A DNA stretch of 10,726 nt from Hyphomicrobiales bacterium (GTDB taxonomy: Bacteria > Pseudomonadota > Alphaproteobacteria > Parvibaculales > Parvibaculaceae). Made by a program: the position numbers and the translations under genes. The notes beneath the pieces were generated by a model, which did no database searches, was not told the origin of the DNA, and was given only the letters and a program-made list of their open reading frames with translations. Below, one piece after another: positions 1 to 6,934 of this stretch (the stretch's first letter is position 1; the number at the start of each line of letters is the position of its first letter). The stretch spans positions 1 through 10,726 of the forward strand of contig JAATFR010000053.1 in NCBI GenBank assembly GCA_015655095.1, read 5' to 3'.

Positions 1-421
1 CCGCCGCCTGATCGTTTCCGCCTGGAACGTGGCCGAAGTGGACCAGATGGCGCTGCCGCCGTGCCATTGCCTGTTCCAGTTCTACGTGGCGGAAGGCCGG
101 CTCTCGTGCCAGCTCTACCAGCGTTCGGCGGACATATTTCTGGGCGTGCCTTTCAATATCGCCTCCTATGCGCTGCTGACCTTGATGGTGGCGCAGGTGA
201 CGGGGCTCAAACCGGGTGACTTCATCCACAGTTTCGGCGATGCCCATCTCTATCTGAACCATTTTGAGCAGGCCGACCTGCAATTGTCGCGCACGCCCAA
301 GAAGCTGCCGGTGATGAAGCTCAATCCCGATGTGACCAGCCTCTTCGATTTCACCTATGGGGATTTCACGCTGGAGGGCTATGACGCCTGTCCGCACATT
401 TCCGCGCCCGTGGCCGTGTAA
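1..421 (+). CDS. thyA: Thymidylate synthase, C-terminal part (5' end outside window)
   Basis: Thymidylate synthase methylates dUMP to dTMP using methylene-tetrahydrofolate and releases dihydrofolate. Only the last 139 codons are present, reading from base 2. The fragment opens with RRLIVSAWN, followed by the active-site motif LPPCH, whose nucleophilic cysteine codon is at 62-64. After that come YQRSADIFLG, the dUMP-binding FNIASYALL segment and GDAHLYLNH. It ends EGYDACPHISAPVAV, the normal ThyA C-terminus. Measured against E. coli ThyA, about 125 N-terminal residues lie before the window. The TAA stop shares its last base with the ATG of folA (TAATG), so the two genes are probably translationally coupled. 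That fits their metabolism, because ThyA makes the dihydrofolate that the next enzyme reduces. Identification is very secure. Confidence 0.97.
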   Translation, partial: RRLIVSAWNVAEVDQMALPPCHCLFQFYVAEGRLSCQLYQRSADIFLGVPFNIASYALLTLMVAQVTGLKPGDFIHSFGDAHLYLNHFEQADLQLSRTPKKLPVMKLNPDVTSLFDFTYGDFTLEGYDACPHISAPVAV

Positions 422-924
422 TGGCGAAACGCGTCGCGTTCGCGGTCGCCGTCTCGAATAACGGGGTGATCGGCGCGGAAGGGGATCTGCCGTGGCGCAT
501 CAGGGGCGACATGAAGTTCTTCCGCACGATCACGCGCGGCAAGCCGGTCATCATGGGACGCCGGACGTGGGATTCCCTGCCGAAAAAGCCGCTGCCGGAG
601 CGGCGCAACATCGTGCTTAGCCGGGATGCGAACTTCTCTGCCGAAGGAGCCAATGTGGTGACGGCGGCGCAGGCGGCGCTTGATCTGGCGGGCCATGAGC
701 CCGGCGACGAGATCATGGTGATCGGCGGCGCGGCAATTTTTTCGCTCTTCCTTCCATTGACGTCACGTATCTATCTGACCGAAGTTCACATGCGGGCGAA
801 CGGGGATATCTTTTTTCCCAGGCTTGAAATGAATGAATGGCGGGAGGTTTCCCGCGCGCGCCATGAGGCGGAAGAAGGCGATAGCGCAGACTATTCCTTC
901 GTCGTTCTGGATCGCGTTTCCTGA
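421..924 (+). CDS. folA: Dihydrofolate reductase
   Basis: This cytosolic enzyme reduces dihydrofolate to tetrahydrofolate with NADPH. The 167-residue product is slightly longer than E. coli FolA (159). Visible signatures are the N-terminal AVSNNGVIG strand/loop, then DLPWRIRGDMKFFR with the catalytic acid at D30 (E. coli D27 position). GRRTWDSLP and LPERRNIVLSR follow, the latter carrying the folate-binding Arg near residue 61. The NADPH-binding VIGGAAIF motif is at 100-107, with G102-G103. The start ATG at 421 overlaps the thyA stop by one base and no strong ribosome-binding site precedes it, so coupling to thyA translation is likely. After the TGA, the same reading frame reopens 18 nt downstream as the next gene, but these are separate proteins. 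The product is the usual trimethoprim target; nothing in it marks it as a resistance variant. Confidence 0.97.
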   Translation: MAKRVAFAVAVSNNGVIGAEGDLPWRIRGDMKFFRTITRGKPVIMGRRTWDSLPKKPLPERRNIVLSRDANFSAEGANVVTAAQAALDLAGHEPGDEIMVIGGAAIFSLFLPLTSRIYLTEVHMRANGDIFFPRLEMNEWREVSRARHEAEEGDSADYSFVVLDRVS

Positions 925-942
925 AACAAAATCGGGTTTCTT

Positions 943-2196
943 ATGTCGGATGTGGATGTCGTCGTCATTGGAGCGGGGGCAGCGGGCCTTTCTGCTGCGA
1001 GCAGACTCGGTGAACTGGGCCTGAGTTTCCGGCTGGTCGAGGCCAAGGGCCGGATCGGCGGGCGGACCTGGACGGAATCATCGACTTTCGGCGTGCCGTT
1101 CGACCGGGGCGGCCACTGGCTCCATTCCGCCGACGTGAATCCTTTGCGTTTCGAGGCGGACCGGCTGGGCTTTGCCTATCATCAGGGCTACAGCCCGCCC
1201 TCCAGCCGCCCGCTTCATCTGGGCCGGGGCTGGGCGGACGCGGCCGGGCGGCAGGATTCAGTTGAATGGGTCGATGCCACTTTCGAGGCCGTCCATGCGC
1301 TGGGTCGGGCGGGCAAGGATGTCGCCGCCATCGAGGCGATCGACACCGTCAACCGCTGGTACCGTCTGATCCGGCACTGGCATGAGGCGATCAGCGCCTT
1401 CGGACCGGAGGAAATCTCCACCCTCGATCTTTTCCGCTACCGCGACACGGACCACAACTGGCCGGTGGTGAAAGGCTATGGCGCGCTGGTTGCGGCCTTG
1501 TTCGCCCATGTTCCGGTCACGCTGGACGCCCCGGTGAGCGCGATCGATCTCACCGGGCCCGATGTCCGGGTTGAAACCGCGAAGGGCACGATCCACGCCC
1601 GTGCGGTCATCGTCACCTGCTCCACCAATGTGCTGGCGGGCGGAAGCATCCGCTTCACGCCGGATCTGCCACCCGCGCTCGGCGAGGCGCTCAGAGCCAT
1701 TCCCACCGGCGGGGCCAACAAGGTGGCGTTCCAGTTCTCAAGGGACGTGTTCGGCATGGAGCCGACGAGCTACGCGACCTTCATGGACGAACGCGATCCC
1801 GCCCGCCATGCGCTCTCCTACCAGATCCGCCCGTTCGGGGATGACATCGCCATCGCCTATCTGGGCGGGCGCTTCGCCGAGGAAACGGAGGCGGCGGGCG
1901 AGGGCGCGATGATCGAAACGGCCCGCGCCGGGCTTGTCGACATGTTCGGCTCCGCCATTATGGATCATTGTATCACGACAACCGCCACCGGCTGGTGCGG
2001 CGATCCCCATACGCTGGGCGCCTATTCCTGCGCGAAGCCCGGCGAAGCGCACCGGCGCGCCGTTCTGGGCGAACCGGTTCATGATCGTCTGTTCCTGGCG
2101 GGCGAGGCCGTCTCTCCCGACTGGTTCTCGACCGTTCATGGAGCCTATCTCACGGGGATGGACGCCGCGCAAAAGATCGCCACAATGCTCCCATGA
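943..2196 (+). CDS. FAD-dependent amine oxidase-family oxidoreductase
   Basis: The 417-residue protein belongs to the flavin amine oxidase/polyamine oxidase/LSD1-like superfamily, which oxidises C-N bonds and passes electrons to oxygen or another acceptor. The N-terminus has the dinucleotide-binding motif GAGAAG at 10-15, an acidic ribose-binding residue E33, and GRIGGRTWT at 36-44. The middle has K260 in GGANKVAFQF, matching the lysine near flavin N5 in this superfamily. The C-terminal FAD motif is LFLAGEAVSPDWFSTVHGAYLTG (383-405), preceded by W351 and GAYSCAKPG (359-367). Aligned to the MAO pattern, A360 sits where MAO has its flavin-linked cysteine, so FAD is probably non-covalent. There is no signal peptide, so it is probably cytosolic. 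The ATG at 943 lies just before the Rossmann fold; its ribosome-binding site is weak. The substrate cannot be told from sequence; an amine or polyamine is only a family-based guess. Confidence 0.88.
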   Translation: MSDVDVVVIGAGAAGLSAASRLGELGLSFRLVEAKGRIGGRTWTESSTFGVPFDRGGHWLHSADVNPLRFEADRLGFAYHQGYSPPSSRPLHLGRGWADAAGRQDSVEWVDATFEAVHALGRAGKDVAAIEAIDTVNRWYRLIRHWHEAISAFGPEEISTLDLFRYRDTDHNWPVVKGYGALVAALFAHVPVTLDAPVSAIDLTGPDVRVETAKGTIHARAVIVTCSTNVLAGGSIRFTPDLPPALGEALRAIPTGGANKVAFQFSRDVFGMEPTSYATFMDERDPARHALSYQIRPFGDDIAIAYLGGRFAEETEAAGEGAMIETARAGLVDMFGSAIMDHCITTTATGWCGDPHTLGAYSCAKPGEAHRRAVLGEPVHDRLFLAGEAVSPDWFSTVHGAYLTGMDAAQKIATMLP

Positions 2197-2200
2197 AAAC

Positions 2201-2225
2201 GCGCAAGGGGAAACAATCCCCGCGC
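2201..2225 (+). other. Intercistronic hairpin between the oxidoreductase and SMP-30 genes
   Basis: An inverted repeat pairs GCGC (2201-2204) and GGGG (2207-2210) with CCCC (2218-2221) and GCGC (2222-2225). That gives 8 G-C pairs, a 2-nt AA bulge and a 7-nt loop. It lies 4 nt after the upstream stop codon and 20 nt before the next start codon. No T tract follows, so it is not a standard intrinsic terminator. It may stabilise the upstream mRNA or set the relative expression of the two genes. Confidence 0.5.
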
Positions 2226-2245
2226 AGCTATTCCGGGAGGAACTT

Positions 2246-3163
2246 ATGACGACGAAATTACTGGCGGGCGATCTTCAGTTTCCAGAAGGGCCGATCGCCA
2301 TGCCCGACGGCAGCATCGTGCTGGTGGAAATCAAGCGTGGCTCGCTCTCGAGGGTCTGGGGCGATGGCAAGCACGAAGTGATCGCCGATCTTGGCGGCGG
2401 CCCCAACGGCGCGGCCATCGGTCCTGACGGGGCCTGCTATGTCTGCAACGACGGCGGCTTCGAGTGGCATCAGCTCGGCGATCTCACCATTCCCGGCGGC
2501 AAGCCCGCGAACTATTCGGGCGGACGTATCGAGCGTGTCGATCTCAAGACCGGCAAGGTCGATGTGCTCTACACCCATGTCAACGGCAACCCGCTGATTG
2601 GCCCCAACGACATTGTTTTTGACAAGGAAGGCGGGTTCTGGTTCACCGATCACGGCAAGCATGACGACCGCATCCAGTATCGCGGCGGTCTCTATTACGG
2701 CAAGATCGACGGCTCATTTGTAAAGGAAGTAGCCTTTCCGGTGCTCAGCGCCAATGGCGTCGGTCTGTCCCCGGATGAAAAGACGGTCTATGTCGCTGAC
2801 ACCTATTCGGCGCGCCTGTTCGCCTTCGACATCACCGCGCCCGGCGAAGTGACGCCGCCCACAGGTCCCGGCGGCCCGGGCCGCTATGTCGGGGCCGCGC
2901 CGGGGCATACTTTCTTCGATTCGCTGGCGGTGGATGCCGAGGGCAATATCTGCGTCGCGACCATCCTCAACGGCGGCATCACGACCTTCTCGCCGGACGG
3001 CTCATCGATCACGCACACGCCGCTTGATGACCTGCTGGTCACCAATATCTGCTTTGGCGGCAAGGATCTGAAAACGGCCTTCATCACGCTGTCCTCGACC
3101 GGACGGCTGATCTCGATGGACTGGCCGACGGCGGGCCTGCCCCTCAACTTCCTGAACAAATAA
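2246..3163 (+). CDS. SMP-30/gluconolactonase/LRE family protein
   Basis: The 305-residue protein matches the six-bladed beta-propeller family of regucalcin/gluconolactonase-type, metal-dependent lactone or ester hydrolases. The four expected divalent-metal ligands are visible: E14 in FPEGP, N121 in GPNDIVFD, N170 in SANGVGLSPD and D225 in DSLAVDAEGN. Other family landmarks are FWFTDHG (131-137), VYVADTYSARLFAFD (181-195) and repeated PDG/DAEG turns between blades. No signal peptide is seen, so it is probably cytosolic. The start at 2246 is set by GGGAGG at 2235-2240, 5 nt upstream, and by the immediate onset of the first blade; the frame is open further upstream, but that part overlaps the previous gene. 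The gene follows the flavin oxidoreductase by 49 nt on the same strand, so the two may be co-transcribed, perhaps as oxidation followed by hydrolysis in one catabolic route. The actual substrate is unknown. Confidence 0.9.
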   Translation: MTTKLLAGDLQFPEGPIAMPDGSIVLVEIKRGSLSRVWGDGKHEVIADLGGGPNGAAIGPDGACYVCNDGGFEWHQLGDLTIPGGKPANYSGGRIERVDLKTGKVDVLYTHVNGNPLIGPNDIVFDKEGGFWFTDHGKHDDRIQYRGGLYYGKIDGSFVKEVAFPVLSANGVGLSPDEKTVYVADTYSARLFAFDITAPGEVTPPTGPGGPGRYVGAAPGHTFFDSLAVDAEGNICVATILNGGITTFSPDGSSITHTPLDDLLVTNICFGGKDLKTAFITLSSTGRLISMDWPTAGLPLNFLNK

Positions 3164-3169
3164 CGGAAC

Positions 3170-4333
3170 TCAGTCTTCCGTCACGAATAGCGGCGCTTTG
3201 CGTGCTCCGGCACCGAGCGCCGCATCTATGTGGGCAGCAACGCGGCCTGCAATCTGGATGAAGATGCGGGCTTCCTCGCTGCCGGGCTCCGTCGCCACGA
3301 TCGGGCGGCCATTGTCCGAGGTTTCCCGCACCGACATATGCAGCGGCACCTCCCCCAGAAAATCGCAGCCCAGTTTCGCCGCCATCGCGCGGGCGCCGCC
3401 CTGGCCGAAAATATAGGATTTCTCGCCCGAGCCGGGGCTGATGAAATAGGCCATGTTCTCGATGATGCCGAACACCGGCACATGGGTTTTCTCAAACATG
3501 GCGAAGCCCTTGCGGGCGTCGATGAGCGCGATCTCCTGCGGGGTCGAGACGACCACCGCGCCAGTCAGCGGCACGCGCTGCGCCATGGTCAGTTGCGCGT
3601 CGCCGGTGCCGGGGGGCATATCGACGATCAGCACGTCGAGCTCGCCCCATTCCACGTCCACCAGCATCTGGGTCAGTGCGCTCTGCACCATCGGGCCGCG
3701 CCAGATCATGGGCGTGTCCTCCTCGACGAGGAAGCCGATGGACATGGTCTTGATGCCCCAGTTCTCCATGGGGATCAGCTTTTTGCCATTGGCCTCGGGC
3801 TTGCCCCTGATGCCCATCATCCGCGGCACCGAGGGACCGTAGATGTCGGCATCGAGCAGGCCGACCTTGCGGCCGAGGCTGGCAAGGCCGAGCGCGAGAT
3901 TGACGGCGACGGTCGATTTGCCGACGCCGCCCTTGCCGCTGGCGACCGCAACGATGGCCTTGATGCCGGGCAGATGGAGGGTGCCCTGCGCCTGCGCTCC
4001 CTGTGTGCGGCCCGGCTGTGGATGATCTTGGGCCGCGTGGCTGTGCCCCTCGTGGTGGTTGGTGGCCGGGGTGGCGGGCGCGTCGCGGTGGGCGGTCAGC
4101 ACGGCGGTCACGGTCAGCACGCCCGGCACACGGCGCACGGCGTCCTCGCAGGCCTTGCGCAGGGGCTCCCGGGCGCGGCCCTGGTCGGGAGAGACCTCAA
4201 GACTGAAGCCGACATGGCCGTCTCGGGCGATCACCCCTTGGACAAGTCCCGATGAAACCACATCTAGGGAGGTATCGGGATCAATCACCCGGGCGAGGGC
4301 GGCAAGCACATCCTCTTTCGTCACACGGGTCAT
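3170..4333 (-). CDS. mrp: Mrp/ApbC/NBP35-family P-loop ATPase (Fe-S cluster carrier type)
   Basis: The 387-residue protein has a DUF59/MIP18-like N-terminal domain (about 1-82), a low-complexity linker (about 83-120) and a MinD/Mrp-type ATPase domain (about 121-375). The deviant Walker A motif GKGGVGKST is at 133-141, with LLDADIYGPSVPRM at 159-172 and DMPPGTGD at 238-245. Relatives bind and transfer Fe-S clusters in the cytosol. The usual CPxC after ENM(A/S)YF is replaced: here ENMAYFISPGSG, with S299 and S302 at the cysteine positions. Only two cysteines (C62, C323) exist in the whole protein. The linker carries five histidines in twelve residues (H93, H94, H97, H99, H104). The gene converges on the SMP-30 gene with 6 nt between stop codons and diverges from hflK. 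The ATG at 4333 is preceded only by a weak purine-rich stretch. Family assignment is firm; Fe-S carrier function is uncertain given the lost cysteines. Confidence 0.93.
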   Translation of the reverse strand: MTRVTKEDVLAALARVIDPDTSLDVVSSGLVQGVIARDGHVGFSLEVSPDQGRAREPLRKACEDAVRRVPGVLTVTAVLTAHRDAPATPATNHHEGHSHAAQDHPQPGRTQGAQAQGTLHLPGIKAIVAVASGKGGVGKSTVAVNLALGLASLGRKVGLLDADIYGPSVPRMMGIRGKPEANGKKLIPMENWGIKTMSIGFLVEEDTPMIWRGPMVQSALTQMLVDVEWGELDVLIVDMPPGTGDAQLTMAQRVPLTGAVVVSTPQEIALIDARKGFAMFEKTHVPVFGIIENMAYFISPGSGEKSYIFGQGGARAMAAKLGCDFLGEVPLHMSVRETSDNGRPIVATEPGSEEARIFIQIAGRVAAHIDAALGAGARKAPLFVTED

Positions 4334-4415
4334 CGTTTCTCTTTCGTGCTGGTGGCCGGACGGGGCAATTCTGGTGACACAGGCATAACAACGGGGAAGT
4401 AATAGGATGGAGAGG

Positions 4416-4433
4416 GATTACAAAGCTGTAATC
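4416..4433. repeat. Perfect inverted repeat, operator-like, in the mrp-hflK divergent region
   Basis: The sequence GATTACA-AAGC-TGTAATC is a perfect 7-bp inverted repeat with a 4-nt spacer. It lies between the divergent mrp and hflK genes, 82 nt upstream of the mrp start codon. It sits 19 nt upstream of the -35-like element of the proposed hflK promoter, a position typical of an activator site near -60. The size and symmetry suit a dimeric DNA-binding regulator. I cannot assign it to a known regulator family. It could also form a short RNA hairpin if transcribed. Confidence 0.45.
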
Positions 4434-4452
4434 TTGATGGGACGAGGGCTCG

Positions 4453-4481
4453 TTGCACCCCTTCCTGTGCTGTCATATAAC
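4453..4481 (+). promoter_or_regulatory. Candidate sigma-70-type promoter for hflK
   Basis: TTGCAC (4453-4458) and TATAAC (4476-4481) are separated by exactly 17 nt in the 202-nt gap upstream of hflK. The -10 element matches 5 of 6 consensus bases, while the -35 element matches only the TTG core. Transcription would start near 4488, leaving a leader of about 48 nt before the hflK ATG. No heat-shock sigma-factor promoter was convincing here. This is inferred from sequence only. Confidence 0.45.
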
Positions 4482-4535
4482 CCCCGGACTGTTGATTTCC
4501 AATCCAAGACTCCCCTGCTTTATGAAGGATTATGA

Positions 4536-5720
4536 ATGCCCTGGAGTAATCAGAATGGTGGCGGTGGCTGGCAAGGTGGCGGAAATCGCGGGCCCTGGGG
4601 GCAGGGGCCGAAAGGCGGCGGCCCGGGCGGCGGCGGCAATCGCCCGCCGGATCTCGACGATCTGGTCCGCAAAGGGCAGGAAAAATTACGGGAAATCTTC
4701 GGCGGTGGCAGAGGGGGGGGGACACCCGGCGCCGGCAACTCCAAAGGCATCGCGCTCATCATCGGACTTGCTGTGCTGGTTCTGATCGGCTGGAGTTCGG
4801 TGTTCCGGGTTGATACCGATCAGCAGGGCATCGTCCTGCGCTTTGGCGACTTCGTGCGCGTGCAGCCGCCCGGCCTGCATCTCAAGTTTCCCTATCCTGT
4901 CGAGACGGTGGAACTGCCCACGGTGACCCGCATCCAGCGCGTGGACATTGGCATGCGCGGCACCACCGGCGGCGCGCTCAGCGTGCCTGAGGAAAGCCTG
5001 ATGCTGACCGGCGACGAGAACATCGTCGACATTTATTTCTCGGTCTACTGGCGCATCAAGGATGCGGCCGACTATCTGTTCAACATCCAGTCGCCTGATC
5101 TGACGGTGAAGGCTATCGCCGAAAGCGCGATGCGCGAGGCCGTCGGCCAGTCCCAGATCGACGTACTCCAGACCACTGGCCGGAACGACGCACAGAACAA
5201 GGTGCGTCAACTGATGCAGGATGCGCTCGATTCCTACAAGTCCGGTATTCTCATCACCGAGGTCAAGCTTCAAAAGGTCGATCCGCCGTCCGAGGTCATC
5301 GACGCCTTCCGCGATGTCCAGGCGGCCCGCGCCGACCAGGAGCGTTTGCAGAACGAGGCGCAGTCCTACGCCAACACCGTGGTGCCGAAGGCGCGCGGCA
5401 ATGTCTCGCAGATCACGCAGGCGGCCCAGGCCTACAAGGCCCGGGTGGTCGCGGAGGCGCAGGGCGAGACCAAGCGCTTCCTCGCGGTGCTTGAGCAATA
5501 CAAGAAGGCCAAGGACGTCACGCGCGAGCGGATTTATCTGGGCACCATGGAGCAGGTCTTCACGGATACCAACAAGGTCATCATCGATCAGCCCGACGGA
5601 AAGGGCGTGTTGCCCTATCTGCCGCTCGACTCGCTCAAGCCGCAGGCGAAAAAGCCGGTCGCTGATGCCAGCGATGTCCCTGATCTCGCGACCAGCAACA
5701 ACGGAACCCCCCGCCCATGA
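4536..5720 (+). CDS. hflK: HflK, SPFH-domain membrane regulator of FtsH
   Basis: HflK and HflC form a large membrane complex that houses and modulates the FtsH protease. The 394-residue product has a Gly/Pro-rich cytosolic N-terminus (about 1-69), one membrane span (about 71-87, IALIIGLAVLVLIGW) and an SPFH/Band 7 domain beginning at FRVDTDQQGIVLRFG. A long Ala/Gln/Glu-rich, coiled-coil-like region covers about 265-330. LMLTGDENIVDIYFSVYWRIKD is a characteristic HflK segment. Length is close to E. coli HflK (419). The ATG at 4536 is chosen over the out-of-frame ATG at 4532 because GAAGGA lies at 4524-4529 with 6-nt spacing and the Gly-rich HflK N-terminus follows. The stop overlaps the hflC start (ATGA). 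A run of nine G at 4713-4721 encodes Gly60-62 and is a slippage-prone spot. Confidence 0.96.
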   Translation: MPWSNQNGGGGWQGGGNRGPWGQGPKGGGPGGGGNRPPDLDDLVRKGQEKLREIFGGGRGGGTPGAGNSKGIALIIGLAVLVLIGWSSVFRVDTDQQGIVLRFGDFVRVQPPGLHLKFPYPVETVELPTVTRIQRVDIGMRGTTGGALSVPEESLMLTGDENIVDIYFSVYWRIKDAADYLFNIQSPDLTVKAIAESAMREAVGQSQIDVLQTTGRNDAQNKVRQLMQDALDSYKSGILITEVKLQKVDPPSEVIDAFRDVQAARADQERLQNEAQSYANTVVPKARGNVSQITQAAQAYKARVVAEAQGETKRFLAVLEQYKKAKDVTRERIYLGTMEQVFTDTNKVIIDQPDGKGVLPYLPLDSLKPQAKKPVADASDVPDLATSNNGTPRP

Positions 5721-6601
5721 AAAGCAATTACGGTGTCGTCGCTGCGGTCGTGGGCGTTGTCCTGGCGGTCACAGCCTATGCGTCCTTCTACTCGGTCGAC
5801 ATGACCGAACAGGCGCTTGTGCTCCAGTTCGGCGATCCGCGCGGCCAGCCGATCACAGAGCCGGGCCTGCATGTGAAACTGCCGTTCATCCAGAATGTGG
5901 TTTATGTGGACAAGCGGCTGCTCGATCTCGACAGCCCGACCGAGGAAATCATCGCCGAGGACAGGAAGCGCCTCGTCGTCGACGCCTTCGCGCGTTACCG
6001 CATCGTCGATGCGCTCAAATTCTACCAGAGCGTGGGCGACCAGATGTACGCGACCAACCGGCTCCAGCCGCTGCTCGTCTCCGCATTGCGCAATGTGATC
6101 GGCGACAACAGCCTTGAGGAACTGGTGCGCGACAATCGCGCGGGACTGATGCAGCAGATCCGGGACACGGTGAACAAGGCGACGCAGGAATTCGGTGTGG
6201 AGGTCGTTGATGTCCGCATTCGCCGCGCCGATCTGCCCGAGGCGAACAGCCAGGCGATCTATCGCCGGATGCAGACCGAACGCGAGCGCGAAGCCGCTGA
6301 ACTGCGGGCGCAGGGGCAGGAATTCGCCCAGACGATCCGCAGCAAGGCCGACCGCGACGTGACGGTGTTTGTCGCCGATGCGGAGCGGGACGCCCAGTCG
6401 GTGCGTGGCGAGGGCGACGCGGAAGCCAACCGTGTGGCCGCTGAGGCCTATAGTCAGGATCCGGAGTTCTATGCCTTCTACCGCTCCATGGCCGCCTATT
6501 CCAACGCGCTCAAGGGCGACAACACCACGATGGTGCTGGACCCGTCATCGGACTTCTTCCGGTACTTCAACGCAAATCAGGCGACGGCAGGCAAGCGTTG
6601 A
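5717..6601 (+). CDS. hflC: HflC, SPFH-domain partner of HflK
   Basis: The 294-residue protein is the second subunit of the HflKC complex around FtsH. An N-terminal membrane anchor (about 5-24) is followed by the SPFH domain starting FYSVDMTEQALVLQFGDP and containing EPGLHVKLPFIQNVVYVDKRLLDLDS. The helical segment from about 180 to 240 is rich in Ala, Glu, Arg and Gln and includes MQTEREREAAELRAQG. The end, LDPSSDFFRYF, is typical of HflC. Its start overlaps the hflK stop by 4 nt (ATGA), so the two subunits are probably made in a coupled, near-equal ratio. Its own stop overlaps the start of the next small gene. Most of the protein is expected on the periplasmic side. Length matches the family (E. 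coli HflC is 334). Confidence 0.96.
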   Translation: MKSNYGVVAAVVGVVLAVTAYASFYSVDMTEQALVLQFGDPRGQPITEPGLHVKLPFIQNVVYVDKRLLDLDSPTEEIIAEDRKRLVVDAFARYRIVDALKFYQSVGDQMYATNRLQPLLVSALRNVIGDNSLEELVRDNRAGLMQQIRDTVNKATQEFGVEVVDVRIRRADLPEANSQAIYRRMQTEREREAAELRAQGQEFAQTIRSKADRDVTVFVADAERDAQSVRGEGDAEANRVAAEAYSQDPEFYAFYRSMAAYSNALKGDNTTMVLDPSSDFFRYFNANQATAGKR

Positions 6602-6783
6602 TCGAACTCCTGTCCGCGCTTGGCCTCGCCATCGTTCTTGAAGGCGCGCTCTACGCGGTCTTTCCCAATGTGGCCCGGAACATGGCCATGACGATTGCCG
6701 GTTCCTCCGCCGCTTCGCTGCGACGGGCGGGGCTGCTCGCGGCTGTCATGGGGGTGGCGCTGGTCTGGCTTGTCCGGGGTTAG
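6598..6783 (+). CDS. DUF2065 (YjeT-like) small membrane protein
   Basis: This 61-residue hydrophobic protein has two predicted membrane segments, about residues 4-22 (LLSALGLAIVLEGALYAVF) and 43-60. Between them is a short loop with SSAASLRRAG. The pattern ALGLAIVLEG...FP...LRR.G matches E. coli YjeT (DUF2065), which also follows hflC. No ATG is available, so the start is assigned to TTG at 6598, overlapping the hflC stop (TTGA), with an AGG at 6589-6591 six nt upstream. Tight coupling to hflKC suggests a role connected with that membrane complex, but no biochemical function is established as far as I know. Confidence 0.85.
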   Translation: MIELLSALGLAIVLEGALYAVFPNVARNMAMTIAGSSAASLRRAGLLAAVMGVALVWLVRG

Positions 6784-6934
6784 CCAGTCTTCCGCCAGCC
6801 TCATATGCCATAAAGTAAAGACCATGTCAGGCGACCAGCGATTGTTTCCGGCTCTCGGCCCTTGTGAACCCCGGTCCGATAAGAGCAATAATTAGGTTGA
6901 AGGAATCAGTCGCCCCGGGGGCCGCAAGGAACAG

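Noticed and set aside
916..940. Repeated GTTTC/GAAAC segments around the folA stop
   Set aside because: Short 5-nt complements in a small stretch; alternative pairings are too weak to call an RNA element.
421..2196. folA and the flavin oxidoreductase share a reading frame separated by TGA and six codons, suggesting a readthrough fusion
   Set aside because: Both proteins look complete at normal family lengths, and nothing around the TGA suggests recoding.
3164..3180. Inverted repeat CGGAA...TTCCG in the convergent gap between the SMP-30 gene and mrp
   Set aside because: The stem is only 5 bp with a 7-nt loop, overlaps the end of mrp and has no T tract on either strand, so it is not a convincing terminator.
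3230..4255. Long open frame (341 codons) on the plus strand opposite mrp
   Set aside because: It is the shadow of the well-supported minus-strand mrp gene, and its translation is His/Gly/Ala-rich with no recognisable domain.
4686..5498. Long open frame on the minus strand opposite hflK
   Set aside because: It is antisense to a clear SPFH gene, a typical high-GC artefact with no family signature.
6851..6886. Possible stem GCTCTCGG...CCG-AGAGC in the gap before degP
   Set aside because: It needs a 3-nt bulge and a long loop and has no T tract; too weak to annotate.
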